NCBI GenBank assembly: GCA_964020155.1 | Contig: OZ026561.1 | Location: 835,001-899,000, forward strand | Length of the DNA stretch: 64,000 nucleotides | Direction: 5' to 3' | Source: Chondrilla cf. caribensis | Taxonomy: Eukaryota > Porifera > Demospongiae > Chondrillida > Chondrillidae | Shown here: positions 23,787 through 37,200 of the stretch, one piece after another | How the letters are laid out: each line of letters starts with the position of its first letter | How positions within the stretch are numbered: the first letter of the stretch is position 1 | The notes under the pieces: generated by a model | What the model was told of the DNA's origin: nothing | What the model saw: the letters and a program-made list of their open reading frames with translations, nothing else | The model's database searches: none | Position numbers and translations under genes: made by a program

Positions 23787-26700
23787 ATGAAGGCTCTGAC
23801 ATTGGTGATTATCACTGTGGTGAGTGAGTGAGTGAGTGAGTGAGAGAGAAGGTTAAGCCTTAGGCTTGTACTATGTCATGCAAATTAACCTTCTTTACTG
23901 ACTTGTTTCCACTCACAGGTGTTGACCAGATCTCAATGCAGAGAATCTACTACTTATACTCTAGTCCTCCGAGACAGTGGCATCCAAGTTGCGAAGCTAC
24001 CAGACCTGTCTCAAGTGAAGTTGGACTGCGGACCACTTGCTGTTGCTGTATTTGGAAATCAGGCTAATCTAACATCGATGGAATGGAGCAAGGATAGCAT
24101 CCAAATTACTGACAACTACACTGTAAGGAGTGTACTCGTATTCAATGACAACCGTGAGTTGTTGATCGATGGCTTGTCAAAAGCAAGTGGATTGTATGAA
24201 GATGGTACAGAAGGCAACTACACCTGCAAAGTTTGTTTGGACCAAAGATGCAATGAAAGTACAATAAAAGTACTAACTGACCCATTAGGTAAGCTGATGC
24301 ACAATTCACTATAGTTTACACTACAGCAAAGCACAATTAACAGGTAATTGGACTTCTTTATGTTTGGCACAGGTACATTACTGAATATTCCACGTCATGT
24401 CTCTATCGGAGCACAGGCTGTAGTGTGGGTGCTATTCCAGGTTCCTGTTGTACTGGATTGTAAAGAGAAGGCAGTTGCAGCCTTTGGATCTGATTTAAAC
24501 CTGTCTTCAATCACATGGCTTCGCAAGGATACAAAGATAGAGGACAACTCCACTTTAAGGAGCATAGCCATTTCTCCCAACAACCTGCAGCTACTGATAT
24601 CTTCTCTCACTATAGCGACTGGGGCTGAAGATGGGACAGAGGGTACCTTCACATGTAGAGTATGTAAAAATGAGCCTTCTCCTGGATTTTCCAAGGAATG
24701 CCAAATATTTCAAACTGAATTGATTGCATCCAGTAAGTGCCTAGTACGCGATAAATGTAAATAATGAGTACAAAAATGCACATCATTGACTCAGATTTTT
24801 GTTCTCCTATCTAACTATGCTGTGCACGGGATGGCATAGTATTGGTGTTGAGCTTTTGAAACGCAGTAGACTGTAATAATCTGCAACCCACTGTATCCAC
24901 CATGCCCTTTATCTGTCAGAATTTCTGTGTTATATAGTTAGCCTGTATAGCTGTAGTGGTATGCTATCATAATAATATTGTACTGTTGTATGTGTGTTGT
25001 GGAGAGTGTACTAAATCACTCAAATGCACTCCATGAGCTCACGATATTGACCTTTTTCTTCTACTGTTACATACATTAGGTCCTCCCATCCTGGGATGTG
25101 ATGCACCCCCTCTACCTGTACCTCCAAGCGGTTTCGTCAATCTCAAGATTGGGTGTGATGTGTGTGTTCAGCCTGGTCAGTCAGCAATCTCTACAACTTT
25201 GGACTGTACACCTGATACCAACCGATACCCTACTGTTTGCACTATTCGTAATCCCGATGGAATAACTGCGAGAGATTTGGATGATGGAATGGCCTTTGTT
25301 AGTGCATATAATCAATTGACCATTGATGGTTTGGTTATGAATCCCGAGGATCCAGCTCCACCTACTGTACTGGGTAACTGGACGTGTACCTGTGTCAATG
25401 AAGATGGAGTGTCCACAGCAACCAGCAGAATTGGAGAGTGCTGTAAGTTGGTATCATTTTCAGCTTACAAAGGAAATCATGCACTTCAATGTTCAGTGTT
25501 GTAGTAGATTGTATGCTAAATATGTGTCATAGGAACTCTGCATGGAGACTGAGTTCCTGGCGATAAAATTTACAAGTTCCACAGCTTGTCACCCAGAGGT
25601 CTGTAGCATCTCCATAGAGGTGTGCACATATAGGCTATTTGTTTCAAAATTGAAGAAGATTATCTTGGCCATTTAGTATTATTGTTGTCCAATTAAGTGG
25701 ATAATTATTAATAGTGCTCTTCTTTACATGTCTTTGTGCTTACATGCACAAGGTATGTGAGATCGTCTGATTTCATTTACTAGATTGTCGTGCATGTAAT
25801 GTGTCATTGTGTATGTCATCATGATTGGATCAGTGTGTGACCATTGTCATGAAATATTGCACACTAACTCGCTACCTGTTACATATTGTATTGTGTATAT
25901 ATATACTGCTGCTCACACTAATTGAGTCCTTGTGTGTGTCACGAGGGATGGAGGAAGATAATATTTGAATTAAATGTATTATGTTGTGATGAATGTAATT
26001 CCCCATAGCTTGTGATCCTGCCTGTGTGAGGGGAACATGTACAGAGAACAGTGTTTGTGTGTGTCCTGAGGGATGGATTGGAGAGGATTGCAACACACCC
26101 AGTAAGTGGATGATCATGATTGACCATGTATAACATTATGTGGAATGGAACATAATGGCCAGTGTAGTTTGTCCTGTGAGATACCTGGAGATGGTCTATT
26201 CAGTGCAACTTGCTTAGTGAATACCTTGAAGGGTAGACCGATTCTATATATAATTCTTGTCAGAGTTGAACTTACAATCAATAGGAGACTAGACCATGTA
26301 CCTTGGTACTAACTAAGCAACACAAACTGTAATAACTTCAAGACTACACTTCTTACTAACTATCATCATCTCTCTGCTTTGTAATTTCAGTTGCTTGCGG
26401 TCCAGAATTCAACGTAACTCCTTCAGTGACTTACGATGCAGTGAACCAAACACTGAATATCGTACACTACCCTCCAGAAGGAAGTGTGTGTAAATGTGTG
26501 TTCAGGAAAATGGAAAAGAAAGAACCATGTAAGTCGTCTCCCATGTGCTGTAATATCATCATGCAATATTGTCCTGAATTTTGTGTGTGCATGTACATAC
26601 ATTTGTCAGAGCATGGTAGACGGTTGTTATACATTGTTCAACATTTCATTATGTGATCATTTTATACTGCCTATACCTGATGATAATTGGGTTACATTAT

Positions 26701-26923
26701 GTGTGTATGTATTTGAGCATGTGTGGGTGGATGTGTATGGTTGTGTACTACCTGTTACTCTGATGATATCATATCAACCTCATACATGTGTTGTACCTCA
26801 GGCCTCCCAAGGGACATCATGAGGGGTGTTCGGCTGAGGAAGAATGAAAAGGGACGACTTGTGATAACCTGTAAAGCTGGTGGTAGCTCTTACAAGCTAT
26901 CGATCCAAGTCAAAAATGAGTAG
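23787..26923 (+). CDS. Ig-EGF gene A: secreted 3xIg, EGF, C-terminal module
   Basis: Exons 23787-23819, 23919-24288, 24373-24732, 25080-25442, 26009-26101, 26391-26528 and 26802-26923 give 492 residues with all phases matching (0, then 1 throughout). Exon 1 encodes the signal-peptide start MKALTLVIITV, which continues hydrophobically into exon 2. Three Ig-like domains follow (LDC...MEW...YTC; LDC...ITW...FTC; LDC...NWTCTC). One EGF module follows (CDPACVRGTC...CVCPEGWIGEDC). The C-terminal module of about 86 residues has four main Cys and a strand-rich end (GRLVITCKAGGSSYKLSIQV), perhaps another beta sandwich. There is no membrane segment, so it should be secreted. The TATA box is at 23690 and the poly(A) signal at 27049. 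The Ig triplet is nearly the same as that heading the GPCR. Function unknown; a soluble recognition protein or decoy is possible. Confidence 0.85.
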
Positions 26924-28101
26924 CATCCTCAAGTCCCACAAAAGTAGCATAAGCAGTGACATCAAGTCTCCTGCACTGTTGTAGTAGGAATAGGTTCATA
27001 GTACTAACTGGTAAAAACCATTATTAATGTTAAGCTGATTGGAAACATAATAAATCTGTACTAAATGTTGGAATTAAATCATAAATGATGGTGAAGTTTT
27101 TTGGCTCATTATGACTAGCATGATTGTGCAATGGTCAATGTGTCAATTAAACATTTAGATATTTGATTAGAACACTTGCAAACACAAAGTATTAAACAAA
27201 CAAGATAAACAAAATTATAATTTCAAGAACGGAGAATTTGTCGAGAAATTAAATACTGAAGTCCATTGAAAGGAACCACTTCCATTATACGTCGGAGACC
27301 ACACATCTTAGGATCTCTGTTGTAACAAACATGATTCATCACTATAGAACTTGAACTACTAGCATTGGTTCACCCATCACTTAACTATGTACATGTTATT
27401 CATTCCCATAGGCTACATGCCTAATACATGAGCTTATAAATAATTGTGTATAATTCTTGATATAGTGTTAGCTACAAGCATTGTATTGTATTTTGAAGAT
27501 GTGCATCTTGCATTGTGTAATCATTACATTTGATTGTGTAATTGGGACAAAATGGGACAATGACAGTAATTAAACATATACCACGTGTGTCCACATGTAC
27601 ACTACACAATTTCCACACATTTGTATCACGCTTTCTTAAGTACGTACATACAGTATCTACGTATGTATGTATGTATTATTATGTGGATTGGTATTAGTGA
27701 GTCATATAATTTTCAGCATAGTGTCTGACATTTACTAACACTGCCCTTCACTGTTTTTGATGGTTTCAAAGTACACTTCAAAGAACAGAGTCCACAACTG
27801 GAAAATATGATGACTTACAATAAGTGTCAATTTTACAGTGCATGCACGTATACACCATAATGACATATGAAACAGTGTGGGAACGTGGGTGGGACCACAA
27901 GCCATCAGGTATAAGCAGACACTAGTACTGGTCTAATAAATAAATTTCATTATGTTATATTTGTATTATACGTATGTATTTATGCCAATGTCATTAGTAC
28001 ATGTTGTCCATGTTCATTAGGTCAGACCACTCTCATGCAGGAGTGAAATGACAATGTGCAAATGAGCTGAAACCACACACACACGCACGCACGCACGCAT
28101 G

Positions 28102-28132
<31 letters not shown>

Positions 28133-28370
28133 ACACACACACACACACTGACACTGACACAAGTGATGAGTGTGATTCATACTTTGTTGCCTCTATCAAT
28201 GAATAGCTGAATGACTTCATGTTGTTATGCACATACGTATATGTACCTGGATAGACTAGTAAGTATAATAATAAATTATAATGATGTCATTCAACTCTCT
28301 CTAATGTTTTGAGAGTAAAAGCTGCTGGGTCCTCTCTCCTCATAAGGTAACAACAAGTAGGTCTCCAACA
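26924..28370. other. Spacer downstream of gene A
   Basis: Contains the 3' flank of gene A and a copy of the common spacer. One exon-like cassette lies at 27740-27888; its acceptor and reading frame are decayed. A CA/GCAC microsatellite follows at 28075-28147. No gene recognised. Confidence 0.7.
27049..27054 (+). terminator. Poly(A) signal of gene A
   Basis: AATAAA 126 bases after the stop codon, in a block (GGAAACATAATAAATCTGTACT) conserved at the same distance in the paralogs (39677, 55520, 62591). Confidence 0.75.
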
Positions 28371-28371
28371 G

Positions 28372-28995
28372 TATAAGAGCAGAAAATTGGACGAACACCA
28401 ATGTTACAGCTTATACCGATGTGTTCCTCAAACGTTTCCCATTGTTAATAGCTGTTAGCAACCAGAATGAAGGCTTTGGCATTAGTGATTTTCACTGTGG
28501 TGAGTGAGTGAGTGAGTGAGTGAGTGAGAGAGAGAGAATGTTAAGCCTTAGTCTTGTACTATGTCATGTAAATTAACTGCTGACTTGTCTCCACTCTACT
28601 TATACTCTAGTCCTCCAAGACAGTGGCATCCAAGTTGCTGTATTTGGAAATCAGGCTAATCTAACATCGATGGAATGGAGCAAAGATAGCATCTAAATTG
28701 CTAACCACTACATACACTGTAAGCAGTGTACTCGTATTCAGTGACAATCGTGAGTTGTTGATCGATGGCTTGTCTAAAGCAGGTGGATTGTATGAAGATG
28801 GTACAGAAGGCAACTACACCTGCCACACTGTGTACAATAATGGCTTTGAGGTACTGCCCTATACTGTTGTTGATGGTTTCAAATTACACTTCACAGAACA
28901 GAGTCTACAGCTGCAAATGGGAAACCTTACAAACAGTGTCAACCTTACAGTGCACCTGTACACCATGATGGGATATGAAACAGTGTGGGAACATG
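28372..28995 (+). pseudogene. Broken Ig-EGF paralog fused to an exon-like cassette
   Basis: A TATAAG box (28372-28377) and a complete signal exon (28467-28499, MKALALVIFTV type) with intact donor survive. The Ig1 exon is wrecked: the acceptor and first codons are gone, a block around the first Cys is deleted, and a TAA follows the DSI codons near 28694. The remaining Ig1 sequence runs to TACACCTGC at 28823, then changes abruptly into the spacer cassette (28824-28995), which keeps the frame open to a stop after the HG codons. No Ig2, Ig3 or EGF exons follow. This is a recombination product. Confidence 0.85.
28851..28995 (+). repeat. Exon-like cassette, best preserved copy
   Basis: A block of about 145 bases that reads VLPYTVVDGFKLHFTEQSL and on to GYETVWEHG without a stop. 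In many copies it is preceded by TTCCAG or an equivalent and followed by GTGAGATC, like an internal exon with phase 0 start and phase 2 end. I do not recognise the encoded sequence. At least 16 further copies are in the spacers. Confidence 0.75.
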
Positions 28996-31422
28996 GGTGA
29001 GAGCACAAGCCATCAGGTACAAGCAGACACTAGTACTGGTCTATATTATTGTGTGTTAATGCATATAGTGTTACTACGTGCACTATTTGTATTGTGGGTT
29101 GAGGGTGTGCATCTTGCATTGTGTAATCATGATCATTGCATTTGATTGTGTAATTTGGACAAACTGGCACGCTGACAGCAATTACGTGTACCATATGTGT
29201 CTACATGTACACTACACAATTTCCACACATTTTGTATCGTGTTTTCTTTGGTACGTACATACCTAGAATATGGTTGATATATGATGTAAAAACCTGAGTT
29301 TTACTAACACTGTGTACTATAATGGCTTTGAGGTACTGCCCTACACTGTTTTTGATGATTTTAAAGTACACTTCACAGAACAGAGTCTACAGCTGCAAGT
29401 AAGAAGCCTTACAAAGAGTGTCAACCTTACAGTACACCTGTACACCATTATGGGATATGAAACACCTTGGGAAAATGGGTGAGATCACAAGCTGTCAGGT
29501 ATAACAAGGCCATAGGAAGTGGTGCAGCTGGTGAGGTTTTGGCCTTACCACTGTATCGAATTTCCACTTCTCAGAGGAACTTCGATACAGTGATTCCCAT
29601 TTTGATTACATCATAACATATAACATATTAGGTTTGACAATGTAGGGTTATAGGGAAAGATGAGGATTGGAGTTAGGGTTTGAAAGTAGACAAGACACTC
29701 GGATCCGACCTAGAATATGGTTGATATATGATGTAAAAACCTGAATTTTACTAACAATGTGCACGATAATGGCTTTGAGGTACTGCCCTCCACTGTTGTT
29801 GATGGTTTCAAAGTACACTTCACAGAACAGAGTCTACATGTACACCATGATGAGATATGAAACAGTGTGGTAACATGGGTGAGATCACAAGCTGTAAGGT
29901 ATAAACAGACACTAGTACTGGTATATTAATTTTAATATGTTAATTGTATGTATTTATGCTGATGCCACTTATACGTACATGTCATATATGAGTAAGTACA
30001 TGAGTTCCATCTTCAGTAGATCAGACTACTCTCGGACTTGAAATGACATTGTGCAAAGGGGTTGTATACTGTTACCAATAGTCTGATGGCTGGGGATTCT
30101 GAATAAACATGAAGTAATTAAGAATGAGGTTTCCCTTTGCATCTGTGGTTGTGTCAGTTGTGTGCACGCATGTGACTGTATACAGTATACCTGTAGTACA
30201 AGTACGTAGGATGTAACAAAGATTTAGTGCATGGGTCTATATTATATTCACCCATGGTATGATGTTTGTCTGATTGTTCAAGTTTGAGCCTACGCATGCA
30301 TACCCACAGAAATTCTTACAAAGGACCCCTATATGCATCAAGGATATCAAATGTGGAGTTGGTATGTTCCTTAATGGGAAAAAGACAAGTAGGGAAACCT
30401 TGTTAATCAAATTAATGGGAAGAAACCATTCCTGTGTGTGTTGTACTGTGGTTATTACTTTGGCAAATGTATGCATCTTAATTGCATTTTCTCATGAGTA
30501 TGGTGAGGTGCATGGTGTGAAGGTGGTACCTATGTACATAGGTCCTTAGCACAGGCACTATCCCTGAGCCTACATACATACTCACTGGAATCCTAAACCA
30601 TTATCCTATTTGAAATTTTATTGTCATATCGTCATTGAATGTGGTGTTGGTTCCTTAAAAGTAGAAAAAAATGTGTAACTTGATGACCTTTAATTTTAAT
30701 ACTGAATCCACTGAAAGGACCACTTCCATTATACGTCGGAGACCACACATCTTAGGATCACGGTTGTATCAAACATGATTCATCACTATAGAACTTGAAC
30801 TACTAGCATTGGTTCACCCTTCACTTAACTAAGTATATGTTATTCATTCCCATAGGCTACATGCCTAATTAATACATGAGCTTATAAATAATTGTGTATA
30901 ATGCTTGATATAGTGTTACCTACAAGCATTGTATTGTGGTATGAAGGTGTGCATCTGGCATTGTGTAATCATTGCATTTTATTGAATGTACAATTTGGAC
31001 AAAATGGTACATTTACAGTAATATTAATTGTGTGTACCACATGTGTCCACATGTATACTACACAATTTCCTCACATTTTGTATCATGTTATCCTCAATAT
31101 GTATATAGAATATGGATATTATGCTGATTGGTATTAGTGAGTCATGACATTTTCAGCGCGGTGTCTGACTTTCATTTACTAACACTGTGTACTATAATGA
31201 ATTCCAGGTACTGCCCTACACTGTTTTTGATGATTTCAAATTACACTTCAGAGAACAGAGTCTACAGCTGCAAGTAAGAAGCCTTACAAAGAGTGTCAAC
31301 TTACAGTGCACCTGTACACCATTATGGGATATGAAACGGTGTGGGAACATGGGTGAGATCACAAGCTGTAAGGTATAACAAAGCCATAGGAAGTGGTGCA
31401 GCTGGTGAGGTTTTGGCTTTAA

Positions 31423-31466
31423 CACTGTATCGAATTTCCACTTCTCAGTGGAACTTCGATACAGTG
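31423..31466. repeat. Spacer palindrome
   Basis: CACTGTATCGAA and TTCGATACAGTG are perfect inverted complements enclosing TTCCAC / GTGGAA around a 6-base loop, giving an almost complete 19-base stem. Copies at 29549-29592 and 32329-32372 have a few changes, and a decayed one is near 21030-21060. Confidence 0.85.
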
Positions 31467-33872
31467 GTTCCCGTTTTGATTACATCATAACATACAACAT
31501 ATTAGGTTTGACAATGTAGGGTTATAGGGAAAGATGAGGATTGGAGTTAGGGTTTGAAAGTAGACAAGACACTCGGATCTGATGTGAATTCCTTTGTGAT
31601 TTATAACACTGTGTACTATAATGAATTCTAGATACTGCCTCACACTGTTTTTGACGGTTTCAAATTACACTTCACAGAACAGAGTCTACAACTGCAAATA
31701 AGAAACCTTACAAACAGTGTCAACCTTACAGTGCACCTGTACACCATGATGAGATATGAAACAGTGTGGGAACATGGGTGAGATCACAAGCCATCAGGTA
31801 CAAGCAGACACAAGTACTGGTTTATAATTGTGTGTTAATGCATATAGTGTTACTACATGCACTATTTGTATCGTTGGTTGAATGTGTGCATCTTGCATTG
31901 TGTAATCATGATCGTTGCATTTGATTGTGCAATTTGGACAAACTGGCACACTGACAGTAATTACGTGTACCTCATGTGTCTACATGTACACTACACAATT
32001 TCCACACATTTTGTATCGTGTTTTCTTTGGTACGTACATACCTAGAATATGGTTGATATATGATGTAAAAACCTGAATTTTACTAACACTGTGTACTATA
32101 ATGGCTTTGAGGTACTGCCCTACATTGTTTTTGATGGTTTCAAAGTACACTTCACAGAACAGAGTCTACAGCTGCCAATGGGAAGCCTTACAAAAAGTGT
32201 CAACCTTACAGTGCACCTGTGCACCATTATGGGATATGAAACGGTGTGGGAACATGGGTGAGATCACAAGCTGTAAGGTATAACAAAGCCATAGGAAGTG
32301 GTGCAGCTGGTAAGGTTTTGGCCTTAACCACTGCATCGAATTTCCACTTCTCAGTGGAACTTCCATACAGTGGTTCCATCTTTTGATTACATCATAATTC
32401 ATATATATCTCATAATGATGTAATCAACCCTGTCCTCACTGTAATTATGTCATAGAATTCGTCAATAAGCATGGTACTGTCAAAAACTAATTGTGACAAA
32501 TTACAGATGCCCTCCATTGGTGGGAAACCTCATCAGCCTCTCTCTTTTCAATCCCCCTCCCCCCCAGCATGCATTTGGTAAGAAGAATGTCATTAGTCGC
32601 TCGTTATACAGTACATAAAAGGGTGTCCAGACTAGTATGTTTATGTGAGTTACATATTGCTATAGCGAAGTGAACAGAAAATTTTATACATCCTTGCCAC
32701 TTTTCTCATGCTTCCTACAACCTTGTATAATCAGAGCTAGACACCAGTACTGGTCTATTAATTATAATATGTTTTGTTCTTGCTTTTATGTTAGTTTTTT
32801 GCTGGGTGCCTAGCATAGTAACCCTCTGACCTAATGGCCCACCCAGGGTAAACAAGGTTCCAAGCAATAAACAAAAAACAAGAATTTGTTAATTGTATGT
32901 ATTCAAGCCAATGTCATTAGTACATGTTGTCCATGTTCAGTAGATCAGACCACTCTCATGCAGGAGTGAAATGACAATGTGCAAATGAGCTGAAACTATT
33001 GTTATTTTATTCAAATCAAGGTTTGCAGGGTTATAGGGGAAGATGAGGATTGGAGTCAGGGTTAGGAAGTAGACAAGACACTCAGATCTGATGTGAATTC
33101 CTTTGTGATTTATAACACTGTGTACTATAATGAATTCTAGATACTGCCTCACACTGTTTTTGACGGTTCAATCAAAGTACACTTCACAGGACAGAGTCTA
33201 TAACTGCAAGTGAGAAGCCATACACTTCACAGAACAGAGTCTACAGCTGCAAGTGAGAAGCCTTACAAAGAGTGTCAACCCTTACAGTGCACATGTACAC
33301 CATTATGAGATAGAACAATGTGAACAAAAACAGTGTGAGCCGTCAGGTATGAACAGACAAAAGTACTGGTCTGGTAGTTTTAATATGTTAATTGTACATG
33401 TATATATGTATTTATGCCAATGTCACAGGGCTGGGGGCAATTGCAGGATTAGAGTTGGGGTTAGGGAGTAAGCAAGATACTCAGATCTGATGTGAATTCC
33501 TTTATCAAAATATAATTTCTATATTATGTATCTGAATGAACATTAATTTGTTATTTGTATAATAAAGCAAGTGCAAACTGGTTGATATATGATTGAGACT
33601 CATAAATAGATACTTCTTACTACAGAAATTTATTAATGAAATATACGTTATGTGTATTTTTAGTTTTCATTTCGACTTCCGGTATGTTACGCTCAATAAA
33701 TTATATATAATACGTGCTCCTGCACATAACAGTTACTGCAACAATGAATTTACAGTATATTGTATGAAAAAGATGGGTGATTTCGAATGCCGACAATTAA
33801 AAATTGGGCAAAAAATCGTGCACTGAAGTACCACCGAATGTATTAACTTCAGTGAAGGTTCTTCTGAACATA

Positions 33873-33989
<117 letters not shown>

Positions 33990-34191
33990 ACACTGACACT
34001 TATACAAGTGATGAGTGTGATTCATATTTTGTTGCCTCTGCCAATGATGTTGTTTATGCACACATTGTACCTGGATAGACTAAGTATAATAATACATTAT
34101 AATGATGTCATTCAACTCTCTCTGATGTTTGAGAGTAACACCTGCTGGGTCCTCTCTCCTTATAAGGTAATAACAAGTAGGTTTCATACAG

Positions 34192-34199
34192 TATATAAG
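34192..34199 (+). promoter_or_regulatory. TATA box of Ig-EGF gene B
   Basis: TATATAAG, 97 bases upstream of the start codon at 34289, within the conserved promoter block also seen in genes A and C. Confidence 0.75.
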
Positions 34200-34288
34200 A
34201 GCAGAATGTTGGACGAACACCAATGTTACAGCTTATACGGATGTGTTCCTCAAACGTTTCCGAGTGTTAATAGCTGTTAGCAACCAGA

Positions 34289-37200
34289 ATGAAGGCTTTG
34301 ACATTAGTGATTTTCACTGTGGTGAGTGAGTGAGTGAGTGAGTGAGAGAGAATGTTAAGCCTTAGTCCTGTACTACGTATATCATGCGAATTAACCATTC
34401 TTTGCTGACTTGTCTCCACTCACAGGTGTTGACCAGATCTCAATGCGGAGAATCTAATACTTACACAGATCTGGTCCTCCAAGACAGTGGTAATCATCTT
34501 GCAAAGCTACCAGACCAGTCTCAAGTGAAGTTGGACTGCGGACCACTTGCTGTTGCTGTATTTGGAAATCAGGCTAATCTAACATCGATGGAATGGAGCA
34601 AGGATAGCATCCAAATTGTTGACAACTACACTGTAAGGAGTGTACTCGTATTCAATGACAACCGTGAATTGCTGATCGATGGCTTAAAAGCAGGTGGATT
34701 GTATGAAGACGGTACAGAAGGCAATTACACCTGCAAAGTCTGTTTGGACCAAAGATGCAATGAAAGTACAATACAAGTACTAACTGACCCAGAAGGTAAG
34801 CTGAATCAGATGCACAATTTACTAGTTTGAGTAAGATCACAATTAACAGGTGATTGGACTTCTTGCTTTATGTTTGGCACAGGTACATTACTGAATAATA
34901 CACGTCATGTCTCCATCGGAGCACAGGCTGTAGTGTGGATGCTAGTAGAGGTTCCTGTTGTACTGGACTGTGAAGAGAAGGCTGTTGCAGCATTTGGAGC
35001 GGGGTTGAACCTGTCTTCGATCGAGTGGTTTTACAAGGACACAAGGATAGAGGACAACTCCACTTTAAGGAACATAGCCATTTCTTCCAACAACCTGCAG
35101 CTACTGATATATATTCTCAAGATAATGACTGGGGCTGAAGATGGGACAGAGGGTACCTTCACATGCAGAGCATGTAAAAATGAGCCTTCAAATGGATTTT
35201 CCAAGGAATGCCAAATTTTTCAAACTGAATTAATTGCATCCAGTAAGCGCATACTATGTGATTGTAAAATGAGTACAATAATAATGAAATGTTAGGAGAT
35301 TCCTGCACATCATTGACTCAGATTCTTGTTCTCCTATCTAACTATGCTGTACAAGGGATGGCATAGTATTGGTGTTGGGCTTTTTGAAATGCAGTAGACT
35401 GTAATAATCTGCAACCCACTGTATCCACCATGCCCTTCATCTGTCAGTATTTCTGTGTTATTATTTATCCTCTATAGCTGTAGTGGTATGCTATCATAAT
35501 GATATTGTACTGTTGTATGTGTGTTGTGGAGAGTGTACTGAATCACTCAAATGCACTCCATGAGCTCACAATATTGACCTTTTTTTCTTTTACTTTACAT
35601 ACATTAGGTCCTCCCAACCTGCCATGTGATGATCCCCCTGCACCTGTACCTCCAAGCGGTTTCGGAAATCTCAACTTTGGGTGTGATATGTGTATTCAGC
35701 CTGGTCAGTCAGTAATCTTCCTAACTTTGGACTGTACACCTGATACCAAGCGGCTACCTACTAATTGTACTATTCGTAATCCGGATGGAATAACTTCGGG
35801 AGATTTGGATGATGGAGCTGCCTTTGTTAGTGCAAATGATCAATTGACCATATCATACCTGGTTAGTAATCCCGAGGATCCAGATCCACCTACTGTACTG
35901 GGTAACTGGACGTGTACCTGTGTCAATGCAGATGGAGTGACCACAGCAACCAGCAAAATTGGAGAGTGCAGTAAGTTGGTATCATTTTCAGCTTACAAAG
36001 GAAATCATGCACTTCAATGTTCAGTGTTGTAGTAGATTGTATGCTAAATATGTGTCATAGGAACTCTGCATGGAGACTGAGTTCCTGGTGATAAACATTA
36101 CAAGTTCCACAGCTTGTCACCCAGAGGTCTGTAGCATCTCCATAGAGGTGTGCACATATAGGCTATTTGTTTGAAAATTGAAGAAGATTATCTTGGCCAT
36201 TTAGTATTGCTGCTGTCTAGTTGAGTGGGCGAGCTTCGATTACTTCGGCTCTAGGATTACATTATTTTGTATCTCTAGTTGTTAAAAATTATCCTTTACA
36301 TGTCTTTGTGCTTTCATGGACAAGGTATGTGTGATCGTCTGATCTCATTTACTAGATTGTCGTGCATGCAATGTGTCATTGTGTATATCATCATGATTGG
36401 ATCAGTGTGTGACCATTGTCATTAAATATTGCACACTAACTCACTACCTGTTACATATTACATTAGTCCCTACAGCTTGTGATCCCGCTTGTGTGAGAGG
36501 AACGTGTCTAGATTCTTTTTGTGTATGTCCTGAAGGATATACAGGGGCTGATTGCAACACTCCAGGTATGAGCAGTGATGTAACATACCAGCCACAGGTG
36601 AACTTGAGTGATGGGGAGTGTATATTGCTGATCTCACCAGCTGAAGCCTTGTTGTGTCATGAGGGTTGGAGGAAGAGAACATAGAATCAAATGTATATGT
36701 TATAATGAATACAATTGACTAGCATACAATGTCCCTTAATCCCCATAGTTTGTACATGGCGTGTTTGTCTGTGTCCTGATGGATGGACAGGAGAGGATTG
36801 CAGCACTCCAGGTACGTATGAACATCAAAGTGATAACAGTTCACTGTAGTATCATATCATAGTGATAGTGATAAACCAAGTGCATGTAAAGGCATAGCTG
36901 GAGCCTACATTATATGCAGCTTGTGATCCTGCCTGTGTGAGGGGAACATGTACACAGAACAGGGTTTGTGTGTGTCCTGAGGGATGGACAGGAGAGAATT
37001 GCAACACTCCAGGTATGAACATCAAAGTGAACATAGATTGCCACTATTATAATCATGATAGCCATAGTGATAGACTAAGTGCATGTGAAGCTACAACATC
37101 TGGAACCTATGTAATTAGTACTCAGTGACACTGTGTATTATAATATTATGCAGTTTGTGTTCCTGCTTGTGTGAGGGGAACATGTACAGAGGACTGTGTT

